The notes under the pieces: model-generated
What the model saw: the letters and a program-made list of their open reading frames with translations, nothing else
Told to the model about the DNA's origin: nothing
Database searches by the model: none
NCBI GenBank assembly: GCA_030682795.1
Contig: JAUXNJ010000013.1
Coordinates: 59,221-123,220 of the forward strand
Direction: 5' to 3'
DNA length: 64,000 nt
Source of the DNA: Sphingobacteriaceae bacterium
GTDB taxonomy: Bacteria; Bacteroidota; Bacteroidia; UBA7662
Program-made: the position numbers and the translations under genes
Shown here: positions 36,195-46,555 of the stretch, one piece after another
Position numbering within the stretch: position 1 is the first letter of the stretch
How the letters are laid out: every line of letters begins with the position of its first letter

Positions 36195-39100
36195 TTATTG
36201 CTTCACAAAGCGTTTTACTACATTGAAGTTGCGTCCTTGCAGCTGCAATAGGTAAATGCCGGTAGGCCATTGGCCTAGTTGCAGCAGTTCAGAATTGTTT
36301 TCTTGCGTAGGCGAGAAGCGAGCGAGTTCTTGTCCTACCGTATTTCTCAACACTATTTGATCCACCTCTAAATCCCCCCAGGCCACTTGAATGGCAGTTT
36401 GGGCGGGATTGGGGTAGAGTTTGATTTGCGCCGCTGCCAATTCCTGCACGCTTACGCCTTGAATGATGGTCACTGCATCGGCCAGCACAAAGGTATCGGT
36501 GCAGCTAGCATTGCTGGCATACAGCTTAATGGTGTATGTGCCTTGCTGGTTGTAGGATTTGGTAGGTGCAAAGCCTGTGGCCGTGGTCCCATCTCCAAAA
36601 TCCCAAACGAAGTTGGAGGCAAACTGGCTGAGGTTAATCAAGGGGAGGTTGTTACCCGCATTGATGGTGCTGTTGAGTAATCGGAAGTCGGCACGCGGTG
36701 CGTTTGGGATGTTTACAGTGAGTGCAAAAGTATCGCTGCCTAAGCTGTTGTAGCCAATCAATCGCACCAAATAGCTTCCTGTTGCAAGGCGTAGACTAGG
36801 ATTGGGGAGGGTATCTGTTAAGGTAGTACCGAAGTTCCAACGAATGCTATCGGCATTAAAAATAGACGATTGAAAGGCAACATCTACGGTATCACAGCCA
36901 GCTTGCAAATGGAAGTTGAAGCTAACCAAGGGTTTCATATTGCTAACAAGTAATTGAATGTCGTCGAGGTAGAGGTTGTTGCCATGGTCGTTAATGGCTT
37001 CGAAACGCAATACAATATCGCCACTTCCGAGGTATGCACTCAAGTCGATAAGTTCTTGACGCCAATGGGCAGGATTAACCGCGGTAAAGGCGGTGGTTTG
37101 CGGAAGGGTGGTGGCCAAGCTGTCGCCGCGCTTGCTATAAACGGTTGTCCACTGCTGCCCGCAATCGGTGCTTACCGATATCCGGAGGCCATCTTGGCTA
37201 TTGCTGTTCTTTTGCGCATAGGCAACGCCGAATCTTACTTGAAACAAACCGCTGCTAGGGGCTGTGAACCGCTGTGTTTCGAGGTAGTCGCGCGCATTTA
37301 GGTCGGGGTAGTTGAAAAAGTCGATAAAAGCGGAGCGGCTGCCTCGCGGCCTACCGCTTGTGGCAGTTACACTCCAGCCTACTTTGCCATCGGGATTAAG
37401 GGCGAAGAGTTGCGACTGGGACAAATTGGGGGCTTCGAATCCTTCGATTAGGGGTGGATTGACAAGGCCGCGTTTAAAAATAATACGGCTGAGTTGGTTG
37501 TCGAAGGTGTCGATTTCAGCAAGCGCACTGTCTAGCATAATGCGGAAGCTAAAGGTGATGCTCGGGCTGCCAGCTGGGAAGGCCATGGTTGGAAGCTGCA
37601 AGGTATCTGCTTGGTCGGTGGCCAGTTGGCCAGTCCAGCTAAATGATGTAAATGGACCACTATTCCCCATTCGATAGGAGATGGTTGCTTGTCTGATGGT
37701 GGAGTCACCTAAATTGATAAAGCTGATTCGTGGGCTAATGCTGTCGCCGCAAACGATGCTTTCGGGCGCCACCAGGGCTTGGGCGCGCACATTCACAGGG
37801 CCGTAATTTGGGCGAGCGGGGAGGTGGTTTTGTGCTAATAAGTAGTTAAAAGCGGCGTCTAAATTCATCAGGCCATTGCCGTAAACATTGTCTTCGCCCG
37901 GGTCTCCAAGGTCGGTTGCCGAATAGTAAATGGCTCGTAGGATATCGCTTCCCGGCAAATACGGGAATGCTTCTTTCAATAATAAAACAGCACCAGCCAC
38001 GTGGGGAGCGGCCATGGAGGTGCCGGTGAGACTGGCATAGCCTGATGTACCGCTGGCGGAACGCACATTGGTGCCAGGTGCCACTACTTCGGGCTTGATG
38101 TTAAGTTCGGGATTGGGGTTGATGCATATAGATGGACCGCGGCTGGAGCTGTTCGCTATGGGAAATCCAGGCACTGCACCTTCTATATTGCCGGTACAAA
38201 ATACGTTCACTTCGTTAGTATTGACGTTTTTTGGAGAAGTGATGGTGGAGATGCCAGGGCCGCTGTTGCCAGCCGAAAATACTACTGCAACGCCTGCTGC
38301 CTCGAGGGCGTTTAAAACAGGAACAACGGTGCTGTTGCATTGTGAAACACCTTGTGACCCTCCCCAGCTGTTGTTAATCACATCTGGTACGTCGGTCCAG
38401 GTGTTGAGGTTGCCGTCGGGATTGAGCGCCCATTGAAAGGCCCCTGTGGTGCCGCCAGAACCAGCGCAAAGCGATCCAGCAGCAATCCATTGGGCGTTAA
38501 AAGCCAGTCCAATGGTATCGAAGGTGTTCAGTTGCAGTCCTACCATGGTGCCCATGACGTGTGTACCGTGGTGGTTATTGTTGTCGCAGGCATTAGGAGT
38601 GGTTCCGGGTCCATACCAAGCATGGCTAGCGGGTACAAAATTGCCGCGCCATCTACTGCTGAAGCTGGGATGTTGAAGGGTAACGCCATTGTCGCTGTTC
38701 ATGCCTAGGCGGCCACGACCGGTGTAATCTCTGGCCCAGAGTGCTGGGGCTCTTACCACTCGCAAGCCAATTTCGGTGCCATTGGGAGCGTTTGGGCTAT
38801 TGGGCGATTCTACCACGGGATCGATTACGTGGTACTGGTCCATATCCTCCTCCAATGCTTCGATGCCATGGGTGCTATTTACCAATGCCAAAATCAAGGC
38901 GGGCTTGGCTTCAATTACCAGCAAATTGGTTATCCAGTAGGGGGTTATGAATTTTAGATGATTGGGCAATTCACGTTCCAATTGCTCGATTTTTGAAATC
39001 CAAGCGGGTTGTGTGGCTTCTGCCTTGGTTGTAAGGAGACTGGTGGTTAGGCGTACCCGTTCGTTAAAAGGTGTCTTTTGGAGGTCGAACACCCGGCCGA

Positions 39101-39269
39101 GCGAGTCAACATTTACGCGGTCGGCCAACAAAATACGAACGCGGTAAAAGGTTTCGGCATTGGCAGAATTGGTGAGTCTTTCGCGTAAAACAGGCTCAAT
39201 ACTACTCATTTGGGCGGAAGAGAGACCGCTGATTAAAAGCAGACTGAAAATAGCTAGCAATTTCTTCAT
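36195..39269 (-). CDS. secreted subtilisin-like serine protease with PKD domains and T9SS sorting domain
   Basis: A 1,024-residue exported S8 protease. In order: signal peptide (1-19), an N-terminal propeptide-like region (to about 165), the peptidase S8 domain (about 180-490), a CARDB-like and a jelly-roll-like region (about 510-780), two PKD-like domains (about 785-950, second with FVWDFGDGT), and a type A T9SS sorting domain (about 955-1024, with LYPNP). The catalytic residues appear as Asp193 (SDNGV), His234 (HHGTHV), the oxyanion Asn335 (SAGNSG) and Ser418 (GTSMAAP). It probably acts at the cell surface or outside. A longer frame from 39326 was rejected because the signal peptide starts at 39269. 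Confidence 0.93.
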   Translation of the reverse strand: MKKLLAIFSLLLISGLSSAQMSSIEPVLRERLTNSANAETFYRVRILLADRVNVDSLGRVFDLQKTPFNERVRLTTSLLTTKAEATQPAWISKIEQLERELPNHLKFITPYWITNLLVIEAKPALILALVNSTHGIEALEEDMDQYHVIDPVVESPNSPNAPNGTEIGLRVVRAPALWARDYTGRGRLGMNSDNGVTLQHPSFSSRWRGNFVPASHAWYGPGTTPNACDNNNHHGTHVMGTMVGLQLNTFDTIGLAFNAQWIAAGSLCAGSGGTTGAFQWALNPDGNLNTWTDVPDVINNSWGGSQGVSQCNSTVVPVLNALEAAGVAVVFSAGNSGPGISTITSPKNVNTNEVNVFCTGNIEGAVPGFPIANSSSRGPSICINPNPELNIKPEVVAPGTNVRSASGTSGYASLTGTSMAAPHVAGAVLLLKEAFPYLPGSDILRAIYYSATDLGDPGEDNVYGNGLMNLDAAFNYLLAQNHLPARPNYGPVNVRAQALVAPESIVCGDSISPRISFINLGDSTIRQATISYRMGNSGPFTSFSWTGQLATDQADTLQLPTMAFPAGSPSITFSFRIMLDSALAEIDTFDNQLSRIIFKRGLVNPPLIEGFEAPNLSQSQLFALNPDGKVGWSVTATSGRPRGSRSAFIDFFNYPDLNARDYLETQRFTAPSSGLFQVRFGVAYAQKNSNSQDGLRISVSTDCGQQWTTVYSKRGDSLATTLPQTTAFTAVNPAHWRQELIDLSAYLGSGDIVLRFEAINDHGNNLYLDDIQLLVSNMKPLVSFNFHLQAGCDTVDVAFQSSIFNADSIRWNFGTTLTDTLPNPSLRLATGSYLVRLIGYNSLGSDTFALTVNIPNAPRADFRLLNSTINAGNNLPLINLSQFASNFVWDFGDGTTATGFAPTKSYNQQGTYTIKLYASNASCTDTFVLADAVTIIQGVSVQELAAAQIKLYPNPAQTAIQVAWGDLEVDQIVLRNTVGQELARFSPTQENNSELLQLGQWPTGIYLLQLQGRNFNVVKRFVKQ

Positions 39270-39293
39270 GTAGCGTGTAAATTTGTTAAAATA

Positions 39294-39301
39294 CAAACGT
39301 A
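39294..39301 (-). promoter_or_regulatory. Bacteroidota -7 promoter element for the protease gene
   Basis: TACGTTTG on the minus strand, 24 nt before the ATG at 39269, with TTTG 22 nt further upstream. Confidence 0.55.
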
Positions 39302-39341
39302 TTAAGGTTTCAGGAATAATGTTCAAACACCAATATAGCAG

Positions 39342-40685
39342 ATGAAAACGATATCTATACGCAACGCGACCATAATTAACGAAGAAAGTGTGTTTGAAGG
39401 CAATGTTTTTGTTCGTGACGGCAAAATTTGGAACATTGATGCCCTCGGGCGAGATCGTGTGGCCGACTTAACCATCGATGCGAAAGGGGCTTATTTGATT
39501 CCTGGTGCCATCGATGACCAGGTCCATTTCCGCGAACCGGGCTTGACGCACAAAGGGGAGCTCCTTACCGAATCACGGGCGGCGGTGGTTGGTGGGGTAA
39601 CCAGTTATATGGAGATGCCAAATACGGTTCCTGGCGCCACCACAGTGGAGTTGCTGGAGCAAAAGTATGCGCGGGCGGCGGAAGTTTCGGCAGCCAATTA
39701 TTCCTTTTTCATGGGTACTACCAATGATAATTTAGCAGAGTTACTCAAGGTAGACTACAGTAAGGTGTGTGGGGTAAAAATATTCATGGGGAGCAGTACC
39801 GGCAATATGTTGGTCGACAATGAAGAAGAACTGCATGCTGTATTTAAGCATGTTCCTGCACTCATTGCCTTGCATTGTGAGGATGACCCTATGATCAAAG
39901 CCCGGCAGTTGGAAATGATTGCGCAGTATGGGGAAGCGGGCTTGACGGCTATGCACCATCCCCAAATCCGCCATCGCGAGGCTTGTTATGCGTCGAGTTC
40001 GAAGGCGGTGGCTTTGGCCAAGCAGTATGGTACGCGCATCCATGTTTTACACATTAGTACTGCCGAGGAGTTGGACTTATTTAAAAACGATATTCCTTTA
40101 AAGGATAAAAAAATCACTGCGGAGGCATGTATTCACCATTTGTGGTTTAGCGAGGAGGATTATGAACAGCGGGGGAACTTTATTAAATGGAATCCGGCGG
40201 TTAAATCAGCCAGCGACCGTGATGCCATCTTACAAGCCGTTATCGACGGTCGCATTGATGTGATTGCCACCGACCATGCGCCACATACCTTGACTGAGAA
40301 GCAATTGCCTTATTTGCAGGCACCGAGTGGCGGGCCTTTGATACAACATAGCATTCAAGCCATGTTTGAGTTGGCCGAGCAAGGAAAAATTAAGCACGAG
40401 CAGGTGGTGCGTAAAATGAGTCATGCCGTTGCTGAATTGTTCCGAATCGAAAACCGTGGCTTTGTACGGGAGGGCTATCAGGCGGACCTGGTGTTGGTGG
40501 GTAAATCGCCCTATACAGTCACTAAACAAAATATTTTGTACAAATGCGGCTGGTCGCCACTCGAAGGCGTTACTTTTTCTCATAACATATTGACTACCTT
40601 GGTGAATGGCCACCCTGTTTGGCATGCCGGTAAATTAGATACTTTATACCGGGGAGATCGGTTGAGATTTATGTTAAATAATTGA
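39342..40685 (+). CDS. pyrC: dihydroorotase (class I-like), first metal-binding His replaced by Gln
   Basis: A 447-residue amidohydrolase that matches dihydroorotase, the third step of pyrimidine synthesis. The usual D-x-H-x-H-F-R-E-P-G metal motif reads DDQVHFREPG, so the first His is Gln60 and the second is His62. The other ligands look intact: Lys in GVKIFMGSS, His in LHCEDDP, His in HVLHIST, and Asp in ATDHAPH. Related amidohydrolases (allantoinase, hydantoinase) are possible alternatives, but the overall sequence fits Bacteroidota dihydroorotases. It is transcribed divergently from the protease gene. Confidence 0.88.
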   Translation: MKTISIRNATIINEESVFEGNVFVRDGKIWNIDALGRDRVADLTIDAKGAYLIPGAIDDQVHFREPGLTHKGELLTESRAAVVGGVTSYMEMPNTVPGATTVELLEQKYARAAEVSAANYSFFMGTTNDNLAELLKVDYSKVCGVKIFMGSSTGNMLVDNEEELHAVFKHVPALIALHCEDDPMIKARQLEMIAQYGEAGLTAMHHPQIRHREACYASSSKAVALAKQYGTRIHVLHISTAEELDLFKNDIPLKDKKITAEACIHHLWFSEEDYEQRGNFIKWNPAVKSASDRDAILQAVIDGRIDVIATDHAPHTLTEKQLPYLQAPSGGPLIQHSIQAMFELAEQGKIKHEQVVRKMSHAVAELFRIENRGFVREGYQADLVLVGKSPYTVTKQNILYKCGWSPLEGVTFSHNILTTLVNGHPVWHAGKLDTLYRGDRLRFMLNN

Positions 40686-40703
40686 GATTCTAATGTAATT
40701 GAC

Positions 40704-40734
40704 TTGCAAGTTAAAATTAGATTAGGTATTATTG
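40704..40734 (+). promoter_or_regulatory. Candidate promoter of the GEVED/beta-helix protein gene
   Basis: TTG at 40704-40706 and TATTATTG at 40727-40734 with a 20-nt spacer; the ATG at 40756 follows after 21 nt. Confidence 0.5.
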
Positions 40735-40755
40735 AAGTTCCTTAAAACTTGTTGT

Positions 40756-43700
40756 ATGAATTCAGTATTACTTAAATTTTTCTTGTTTGTTCTACTTGCG
40801 GGAGGCCTAAGTAGTGTTTCGGCACAAACTTACTGCCCCTCTGGTGCAACTTCCACTGCCGACTCAAAGATCGACAGTGTAATTGTTGCAGGAATTGTAA
40901 GTGGCAGTTCTGCAAGCAGCTGCGAAACGTATACAGACAACACGGCGCTCATTGGTACCGTGATTCAAGGGTCAAGTTACCCCATTCGCGTGGTTTCGGG
41001 CACCTGTGGCGGAATATTTACGAGAACGTTCAAGATTTTTGTAGATTGGGATAATGATGGCAATTTCAATCAGGCCATCGATTCGATTGCTACCTTAGGC
41101 CCTACGGCTGCTGTGCCCTCCGAAGCTTTTACCCATACTTTTGTTGTGCCATTTGGCATTACCCCGGGCGCGAAGCGTTTGCGGGTGGTGATGAACGAAA
41201 CTTCAGTACCTACCTCATTCACTTCATGTGGTACCTTTACTTGGGGAGAAACCGAAGACTATACCTTAAATGTTTTGGCTGCAACTGGATTGGATGCTGG
41301 CATTTCATCTTTGGTATCCCCGGCTGCGCCTTTGGTAGGCGGTTCTTCTAGTCAGGTTGTTGTAAACATTGGCAATTTTAGAGCAGATCCAGTATTGACC
41401 GGTACCGTTGGTTATCAGATTGGCAACAATCCACCAGTTACAGAAACTTGGTCTGGTTCTATTTTGCAAGGACAAAATGCGACACACACCTTTGCTACTC
41501 CCTTCAACCTGCCGCTTAATGGTACTTTTACCATTCGCACGTGGTTTACGAATGCGAATGGCTTAGGGGCCGACCTCAATACTGCCAATGATACTTTGGT
41601 TTCAACGCGTTGCATCAGTCTCCCTTCTGGTTTGTATACTATAGGCGCTAGTCCAACCGCAACTTATCCTTCCATAGCAGCAGCTATTTCAGCCTTGTCG
41701 TGTGGTGGTATTTCAGGAAGCGTTACCTTGGCTATTGAGCCAGGAACTTATTATGGCAGTTACACCATGGGGCCAATCATTGGAGCCTCCATCACAAATC
41801 AGATCACCATTACCAGTACTACAGGTACTGCCAGCGATGTTGTGTTGATACACGACACCACCGCTGCTGTTGCGAACAAAACCATTTTTGCGCTAACCAA
41901 TATTCAGGGGGTAACCTTCAATGCCCTCACGTTCCGTAGAACGCAGAATCAAGCCACTGGTATCTTTGCAAATTTACTTGCTACGAACGTCGATAACCTG
42001 ACAGTACTTTCATGTATTTTTAACGAAACCATTCCTTTGACCAACGTTAGTGGAAATAGCAATGGTATTCGGATTGATAATGGCAGTTCTGCTTTAATTA
42101 CGGGCAATTCGTTCACCGGCTTTTGGAACTCTATTTTTCTGACAGGACCCACAGCGAACAGTAATTACGAGGAGTTCAATAACGTTATAGCTAATACCAT
42201 CAATAATTTTAGAAACGGCATTACGCTTTTGAATCAATCGCTCGCCGTTGTTTCTGGAAACGATCTACAAAATGCTGCTGCTGTAAATACGGGCTACGGA
42301 ATTTCGGCCACACGCGTTGTTGGCTTAGACGTTTCAAGTAATAAAGTAACGGGCACCTTGGGGACGGGTGGTATTTTGATTTCCAATCCCAATGATAGTT
42401 TGGGTTTAATCAATAAAGTGGTAAATAATGTGATTTCGGGCAGTGTGGTGTCGATCAGCACTTTTTCAAGTGTGTTTGGTATCAATTTAAGTGCATCATT
42501 TAGCGCTACTGCTACCAATCCTGTGAATCAAAGGGATGCCATAGATGTTTATCACAATACGATCAACATTACGGTAGACATGCCAACGACTTCTACCTAT
42601 GGCTTGTTAAACGTAATTGGCGGCGGTATTACCACCGCCTTTCCTCCAGCATGGAATGCTGTTAGGGTGTTTAATAACCATGTGGTTGGTGTAGCCACGG
42701 GCGCAGGCTTGGGCATTAATGCAGTGGCGGCTTTGTACGCAAATGATTCGATCATAAACGTACTAACAAGTAACAACAACAACTTCCATTTGTCGAATAC
42801 CTCATCAGCGCCCATGGCCAACAACCTCATTAGAAATAGTAATGGGCCCGTTTTGTTTCCTACGGTTGCGGCTTGGACTACTGCTTCTGGCCAAGATGCA
42901 GCTTCTATTTCTGCCAATCCAGGTTTTACTTCCACAAGCTTACCAATACCAACCTCAGGTGGTGTAAACAATTTGGGTACTCCCCTTGCGTCAGTTCCTC
43001 AAGATATTCTGGGCGTACAGCGCAGTGCCACAACTCCTGATATTGGTGCTTATGAGTTTACACCTGCACCTTTTGATTTAGCAGTTATTGGTATCATTAC
43101 CCAAGGCGTTTGTTCAGGTCCTAACCAGCCCATTTCGGTGCGAGTTCGTAACGTGGGAACATCGGTTTGGAATTTTGCAACTAATAATGCAGTGATCAAT
43201 GTAAATGTGACCGGTGCAAGCACCCAAACCTTTGGCATCACCATCAATACTGATAGTTTGCTGGTAGACAGTGTGAGAACCTATTTGGTTACTTCCATAG
43301 CCAATTTCACCAATGGCGGAACCCATGCCATTGCTGCGGATTTGGTGGCTGCTAGCGACGGAAATCAGTTAAATAATAGCAATGCCCGGAATTTCACCGT
43401 GGTACAGCCAGTGGCTACACCTTATGCAGAAGCTTTTAATGGTACTGCAGCGCCTTTAAACATTGTTCATGACATGACTTGGACGATTAACATTGGTGTT
43501 GGTCAAACAGGTGGTATGCGGAAAAATGTTTGGGCATCTAATATCGCTAATATTCGTACCCCGATAGTTGGGCCGTTAGATACAGGTGCTGTGTTTGATT
43601 TTGATTACAAAGTAACAAACTGGTCGGGTTGGGCATGGCCTGGTGTGCCGTCAGTTTTGGCACCAACCGATACGATTAAAATAGAGTTATCTACTAACTG

Positions 43701-46446
43701 TGGCGTGTCATTTTCTATGATTGACTGGATCAATGGAAATAACCACGTTACCAGTAGCGACTTTGCTACCAAGCGCGTGAGTTTGGCGGCCTACGCTGGT
43801 CAGCAAGTAATTATGCGACTAAGTTTCCGGCAGTTATCCAACATTGACGTATGGTTTGATGTAGATAATTTCCGACTTTTCACACCATCACCAGTGGATA
43901 TGGGTGTATTGAGTATTTTGGCGCCGAACAGTGGGTGTAGCTTAACTGGAGCAGATTCGGTACGTGTTCGCGTTGTGAATTTTGGTACTGTTTCACAAAG
44001 TAATATTCCTGTTGCTTACACGGTTAATGGCGGAACGCCTGTGAATGCTACTATTGCAGCAACCATGTTGCCAGGTGATTCGCTGAATTACACCTTTGCT
44101 ACAACAGCGAACTTAGGTGCGGTTGGTAATTATACCATTCGTGCCTTTACAAGTGCTAATAATGATGGAGATACTACCAATGACCGTGCTACGAAAGTGG
44201 TACAGAATTATCCGGTAATTAGTACTTTGCCTTATTTGGAGAATTTTGAAGGTGCTGCCACAGGCTGGTTTGCGGGTGGCACCAATAGCACATGGGCATT
44301 GGGTACGCCGGCTGCCAGCATTATCAACGCAGCGGCATCAGGTACCAAGGCTTGGGCAACCAATTTAACAGGCAACTATGTGGTGAATGAAAACAGCTTC
44401 ATCCAATCGCCTTGTTTCGATTTAAGTGGTCCAGGATTGGTTTCTCCGGAAGTGCGTTTCAAACTGTGGTATGAAGTGGGTCAGTTTGACGGTGGGGCCA
44501 ATGTGCAATTCAGTACAAACGGAGGTGCTACCTGGCAGGTGTTGGGGTCAACTACCTCTGGCATCCTGAATTGGTACAATAACCCTACTTTATCGGGCTC
44601 TGGAACTCCAGCACGACAAGGTTGGAGCGGTAGTGCAGGAAGCACCACTTTCCCCGGCTCTGGTGGTTATGTGGAGGTTGCGCATAGCATTGCGCCTTTG
44701 ATTGGCCAAAATAGCGTCATTTTCCGCATTGCTTTTGTGACCACTGGTTTCGCTACTCTTCGAAATGGTATCGCGGTAGATGATTTCCGGGTATTCCAGC
44801 CACTAGATCCAGTAATTACCTCAGTGGATACAATGGCAAGTGGTTGTGCTGTTGCTCCGAGAACTATTTCAGCTTCTGTATTCAACTTTAGTCCGGTAAC
44901 CTCTTCAACACTGCATTACAGATTAACAACTACTGGCGCGTTTTTAACTACGCCAATGACCCTCAACACAACAACCAACCGCTGGGTGGGTACCATCCCT
45001 GCAGGTAGTCCTAATACACGCATCAGCTATTTCGTTACAACTGTTGATAGTGCAAGTTTGAGAGATACCTCTGGTGTTTTGGGTTATGTTGATGCGTATC
45101 TGCAGCCAAATGCTGGCAATGATACAACCATCACTGCAGGAGGATCAGCAACTTTGAGAGGTTCAGGAGGTATTTTCGTGGGAACGATAGGTACAGGAAC
45201 GGTTGTAAATACAAATACTGGTTATCCGTCTCCTTATGGAGGTTTTTATTGGGGCGCGCGCCATCAGTTTTTGATTTTAGCATCGGAACTATCCGCCTCA
45301 GGCATCAATCCAGGCTTGTTGAGGTCTATTGCCTTTAGCGTAAATCAGCCTGCAGGTAGTCCTTTGAATGATTTTGAAATAAAGCTGGGTCATACTACGG
45401 CAACGGACTTAAATGCTTGGCAGCCAGGTACGGTGCAAGCCTTTTTCGCACCTTCGGTAACGGATACAGCGGGGTGGAACATCTATCCGTTTTCTACTCC
45501 ATTTTTATGGAATGGTGTAAGCAATTTGGTGGTTGAGGTTTGTTTCCAAAATTCGTCCTTCACAACCAATGGTATTGTCAATCAAACCACTACAACTTTC
45601 AATTCATCGTATTGGTACCGGGCCGATGCTCCTGGTGTATGTGCCAACACCCTCAATACGGGTTCGATGATGCAACGTCCGAATATGCGTTTGGGTGGAA
45701 GCTTTGGCTTTGAATGGCGCAATTTATCAACAGGTGCACTTGTTACAAGTACCTTGCCAATCGCTACAGTAAGTCCACTTGTAACTACCAATTATGAGTA
45801 TCGCTTAAACGATGCTAGTTGTACAGCTGCGGATACCATGACGGTGTTTGTATTAGCACCACTTCCCGATGTGGGCGTTACACAGGTGATTTCTCCAGGA
45901 GCCTTGACTTTGGGTTCAGCGCACACGGTTAAAGTGGTTGTGAAAAACCATGGCGGCGTTCCTGCTACTGGCTTTGACGTGGCTTACACCGTAAATGGTG
46001 TCGAAATCAACGCCAACGTAGTATCAAGAACCATTCAGCCAGGCGATACGGTACACCATATTTTTGCGCAGTCATTCACGCCATTAATCGGTGGAACAAT
46101 CGGCATGTGTGCCTTCACCAAGTCGGCAACTGACCCGAATCTCGCAAATGATACCATTTGTATGAATTACCTGAATGTTAGTGTGAATGAGGTGCAAGAT
46201 TTATTGAGCCGCGTATATCCGAATCCAGCCGACCAGTTTGTGAAGTTTGACTTCAGTGGTCAAGAAGGCAACGGCTTGTTAGAATTGCGAGACAACCTTG
46301 GTCGAGTTATTCATACGGAGTGGATTGAGCTCAGCAACGGTGCTACCCATGAAGTAAAAACGGAGCGTTATGCTTCAGGCGTGTATAACTACCGCTTTAT
46401 CTTGCGCGATAAAGTGCAGCATGGACAAGTAGTGATTCGCCGTTAG
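40756..46446 (+). CDS. giant T9SS surface protein with GEVED, CARDB and beta-helix domains
   Basis: A 1,896-residue exported protein. Order: signal peptide (1-24); GEVED domain (about 70-175, with FVDWDNDGNFN and GETEDYTL); a CARDB-like domain (180-285); a right-handed beta-helix (290-768, ending PDIGAYEF); further CARDB-like units (about 775-880, 1045-1150 and 1705-1810) alternating with two MAM/jelly-roll-like regions (890-1040 and 1155-1350); and a type A T9SS sorting domain (1815-1896, with VYPNPAD). It is probably displayed or released at the surface as an adhesin or polysaccharide-binding protein; no catalytic residues are evident. The gene at 60157 encodes a paralogue of its CARDB-helix part. 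A TTG at 40732 was rejected in favour of the signal peptide ATG. Confidence 0.9.
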   Translation: MNSVLLKFFLFVLLAGGLSSVSAQTYCPSGATSTADSKIDSVIVAGIVSGSSASSCETYTDNTALIGTVIQGSSYPIRVVSGTCGGIFTRTFKIFVDWDNDGNFNQAIDSIATLGPTAAVPSEAFTHTFVVPFGITPGAKRLRVVMNETSVPTSFTSCGTFTWGETEDYTLNVLAATGLDAGISSLVSPAAPLVGGSSSQVVVNIGNFRADPVLTGTVGYQIGNNPPVTETWSGSILQGQNATHTFATPFNLPLNGTFTIRTWFTNANGLGADLNTANDTLVSTRCISLPSGLYTIGASPTATYPSIAAAISALSCGGISGSVTLAIEPGTYYGSYTMGPIIGASITNQITITSTTGTASDVVLIHDTTAAVANKTIFALTNIQGVTFNALTFRRTQNQATGIFANLLATNVDNLTVLSCIFNETIPLTNVSGNSNGIRIDNGSSALITGNSFTGFWNSIFLTGPTANSNYEEFNNVIANTINNFRNGITLLNQSLAVVSGNDLQNAAAVNTGYGISATRVVGLDVSSNKVTGTLGTGGILISNPNDSLGLINKVVNNVISGSVVSISTFSSVFGINLSASFSATATNPVNQRDAIDVYHNTINITVDMPTTSTYGLLNVIGGGITTAFPPAWNAVRVFNNHVVGVATGAGLGINAVAALYANDSIINVLTSNNNNFHLSNTSSAPMANNLIRNSNGPVLFPTVAAWTTASGQDAASISANPGFTSTSLPIPTSGGVNNLGTPLASVPQDILGVQRSATTPDIGAYEFTPAPFDLAVIGIITQGVCSGPNQPISVRVRNVGTSVWNFATNNAVINVNVTGASTQTFGITINTDSLLVDSVRTYLVTSIANFTNGGTHAIAADLVAASDGNQLNNSNARNFTVVQPVATPYAEAFNGTAAPLNIVHDMTWTINIGVGQTGGMRKNVWASNIANIRTPIVGPLDTGAVFDFDYKVTNWSGWAWPGVPSVLAPTDTIKIELSTNCGVSFSMIDWINGNNHVTSSDFATKRVSLAAYAGQQVIMRLSFRQLSNIDVWFDVDNFRLFTPSPVDMGVLSILAPNSGCSLTGADSVRVRVVNFGTVSQSNIPVAYTVNGGTPVNATIAATMLPGDSLNYTFATTANLGAVGNYTIRAFTSANNDGDTTNDRATKVVQNYPVISTLPYLENFEGAATGWFAGGTNSTWALGTPAASIINAAASGTKAWATNLTGNYVVNENSFIQSPCFDLSGPGLVSPEVRFKLWYEVGQFDGGANVQFSTNGGATWQVLGSTTSGILNWYNNPTLSGSGTPARQGWSGSAGSTTFPGSGGYVEVAHSIAPLIGQNSVIFRIAFVTTGFATLRNGIAVDDFRVFQPLDPVITSVDTMASGCAVAPRTISASVFNFSPVTSSTLHYRLTTTGAFLTTPMTLNTTTNRWVGTIPAGSPNTRISYFVTTVDSASLRDTSGVLGYVDAYLQPNAGNDTTITAGGSATLRGSGGIFVGTIGTGTVVNTNTGYPSPYGGFYWGARHQFLILASELSASGINPGLLRSIAFSVNQPAGSPLNDFEIKLGHTTATDLNAWQPGTVQAFFAPSVTDTAGWNIYPFSTPFLWNGVSNLVVEVCFQNSSFTTNGIVNQTTTTFNSSYWYRADAPGVCANTLNTGSMMQRPNMRLGGSFGFEWRNLSTGALVTSTLPIATVSPLVTTNYEYRLNDASCTAADTMTVFVLAPLPDVGVTQVISPGALTLGSAHTVKVVVKNHGGVPATGFDVAYTVNGVEINANVVSRTIQPGDTVHHIFAQSFTPLIGGTIGMCAFTKSATDPNLANDTICMNYLNVSVNEVQDLLSRVYPNPADQFVKFDFSGQEGNGLLELRDNLGRVIHTEWIELSNGATHEVKTERYASGVYNYRFILRDKVQHGQVVIRR

Positions 46447-46463
46447 GGCATCTACTTCAAATG

Positions 46464-46499
46464 AAAAGAGGCTGTTTCCAAATGGGAACAGCCTCTTTT
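46464..46499. terminator. Bidirectional terminator between convergent genes
   Basis: A 16-bp stem with one G-T pair (arms 46464-46479 and 46484-46499, loop AAAT). It has A runs on the left and T runs on the right, so it can stop transcription from both the beta-helix gene and tgt. Confidence 0.85.
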
Positions 46500-46555
46500 A
46501 GTTTATGTGGGGTTTTCGAAGAGCACTTAGGCTCGTTGTACTTAATTGGCCGTGC

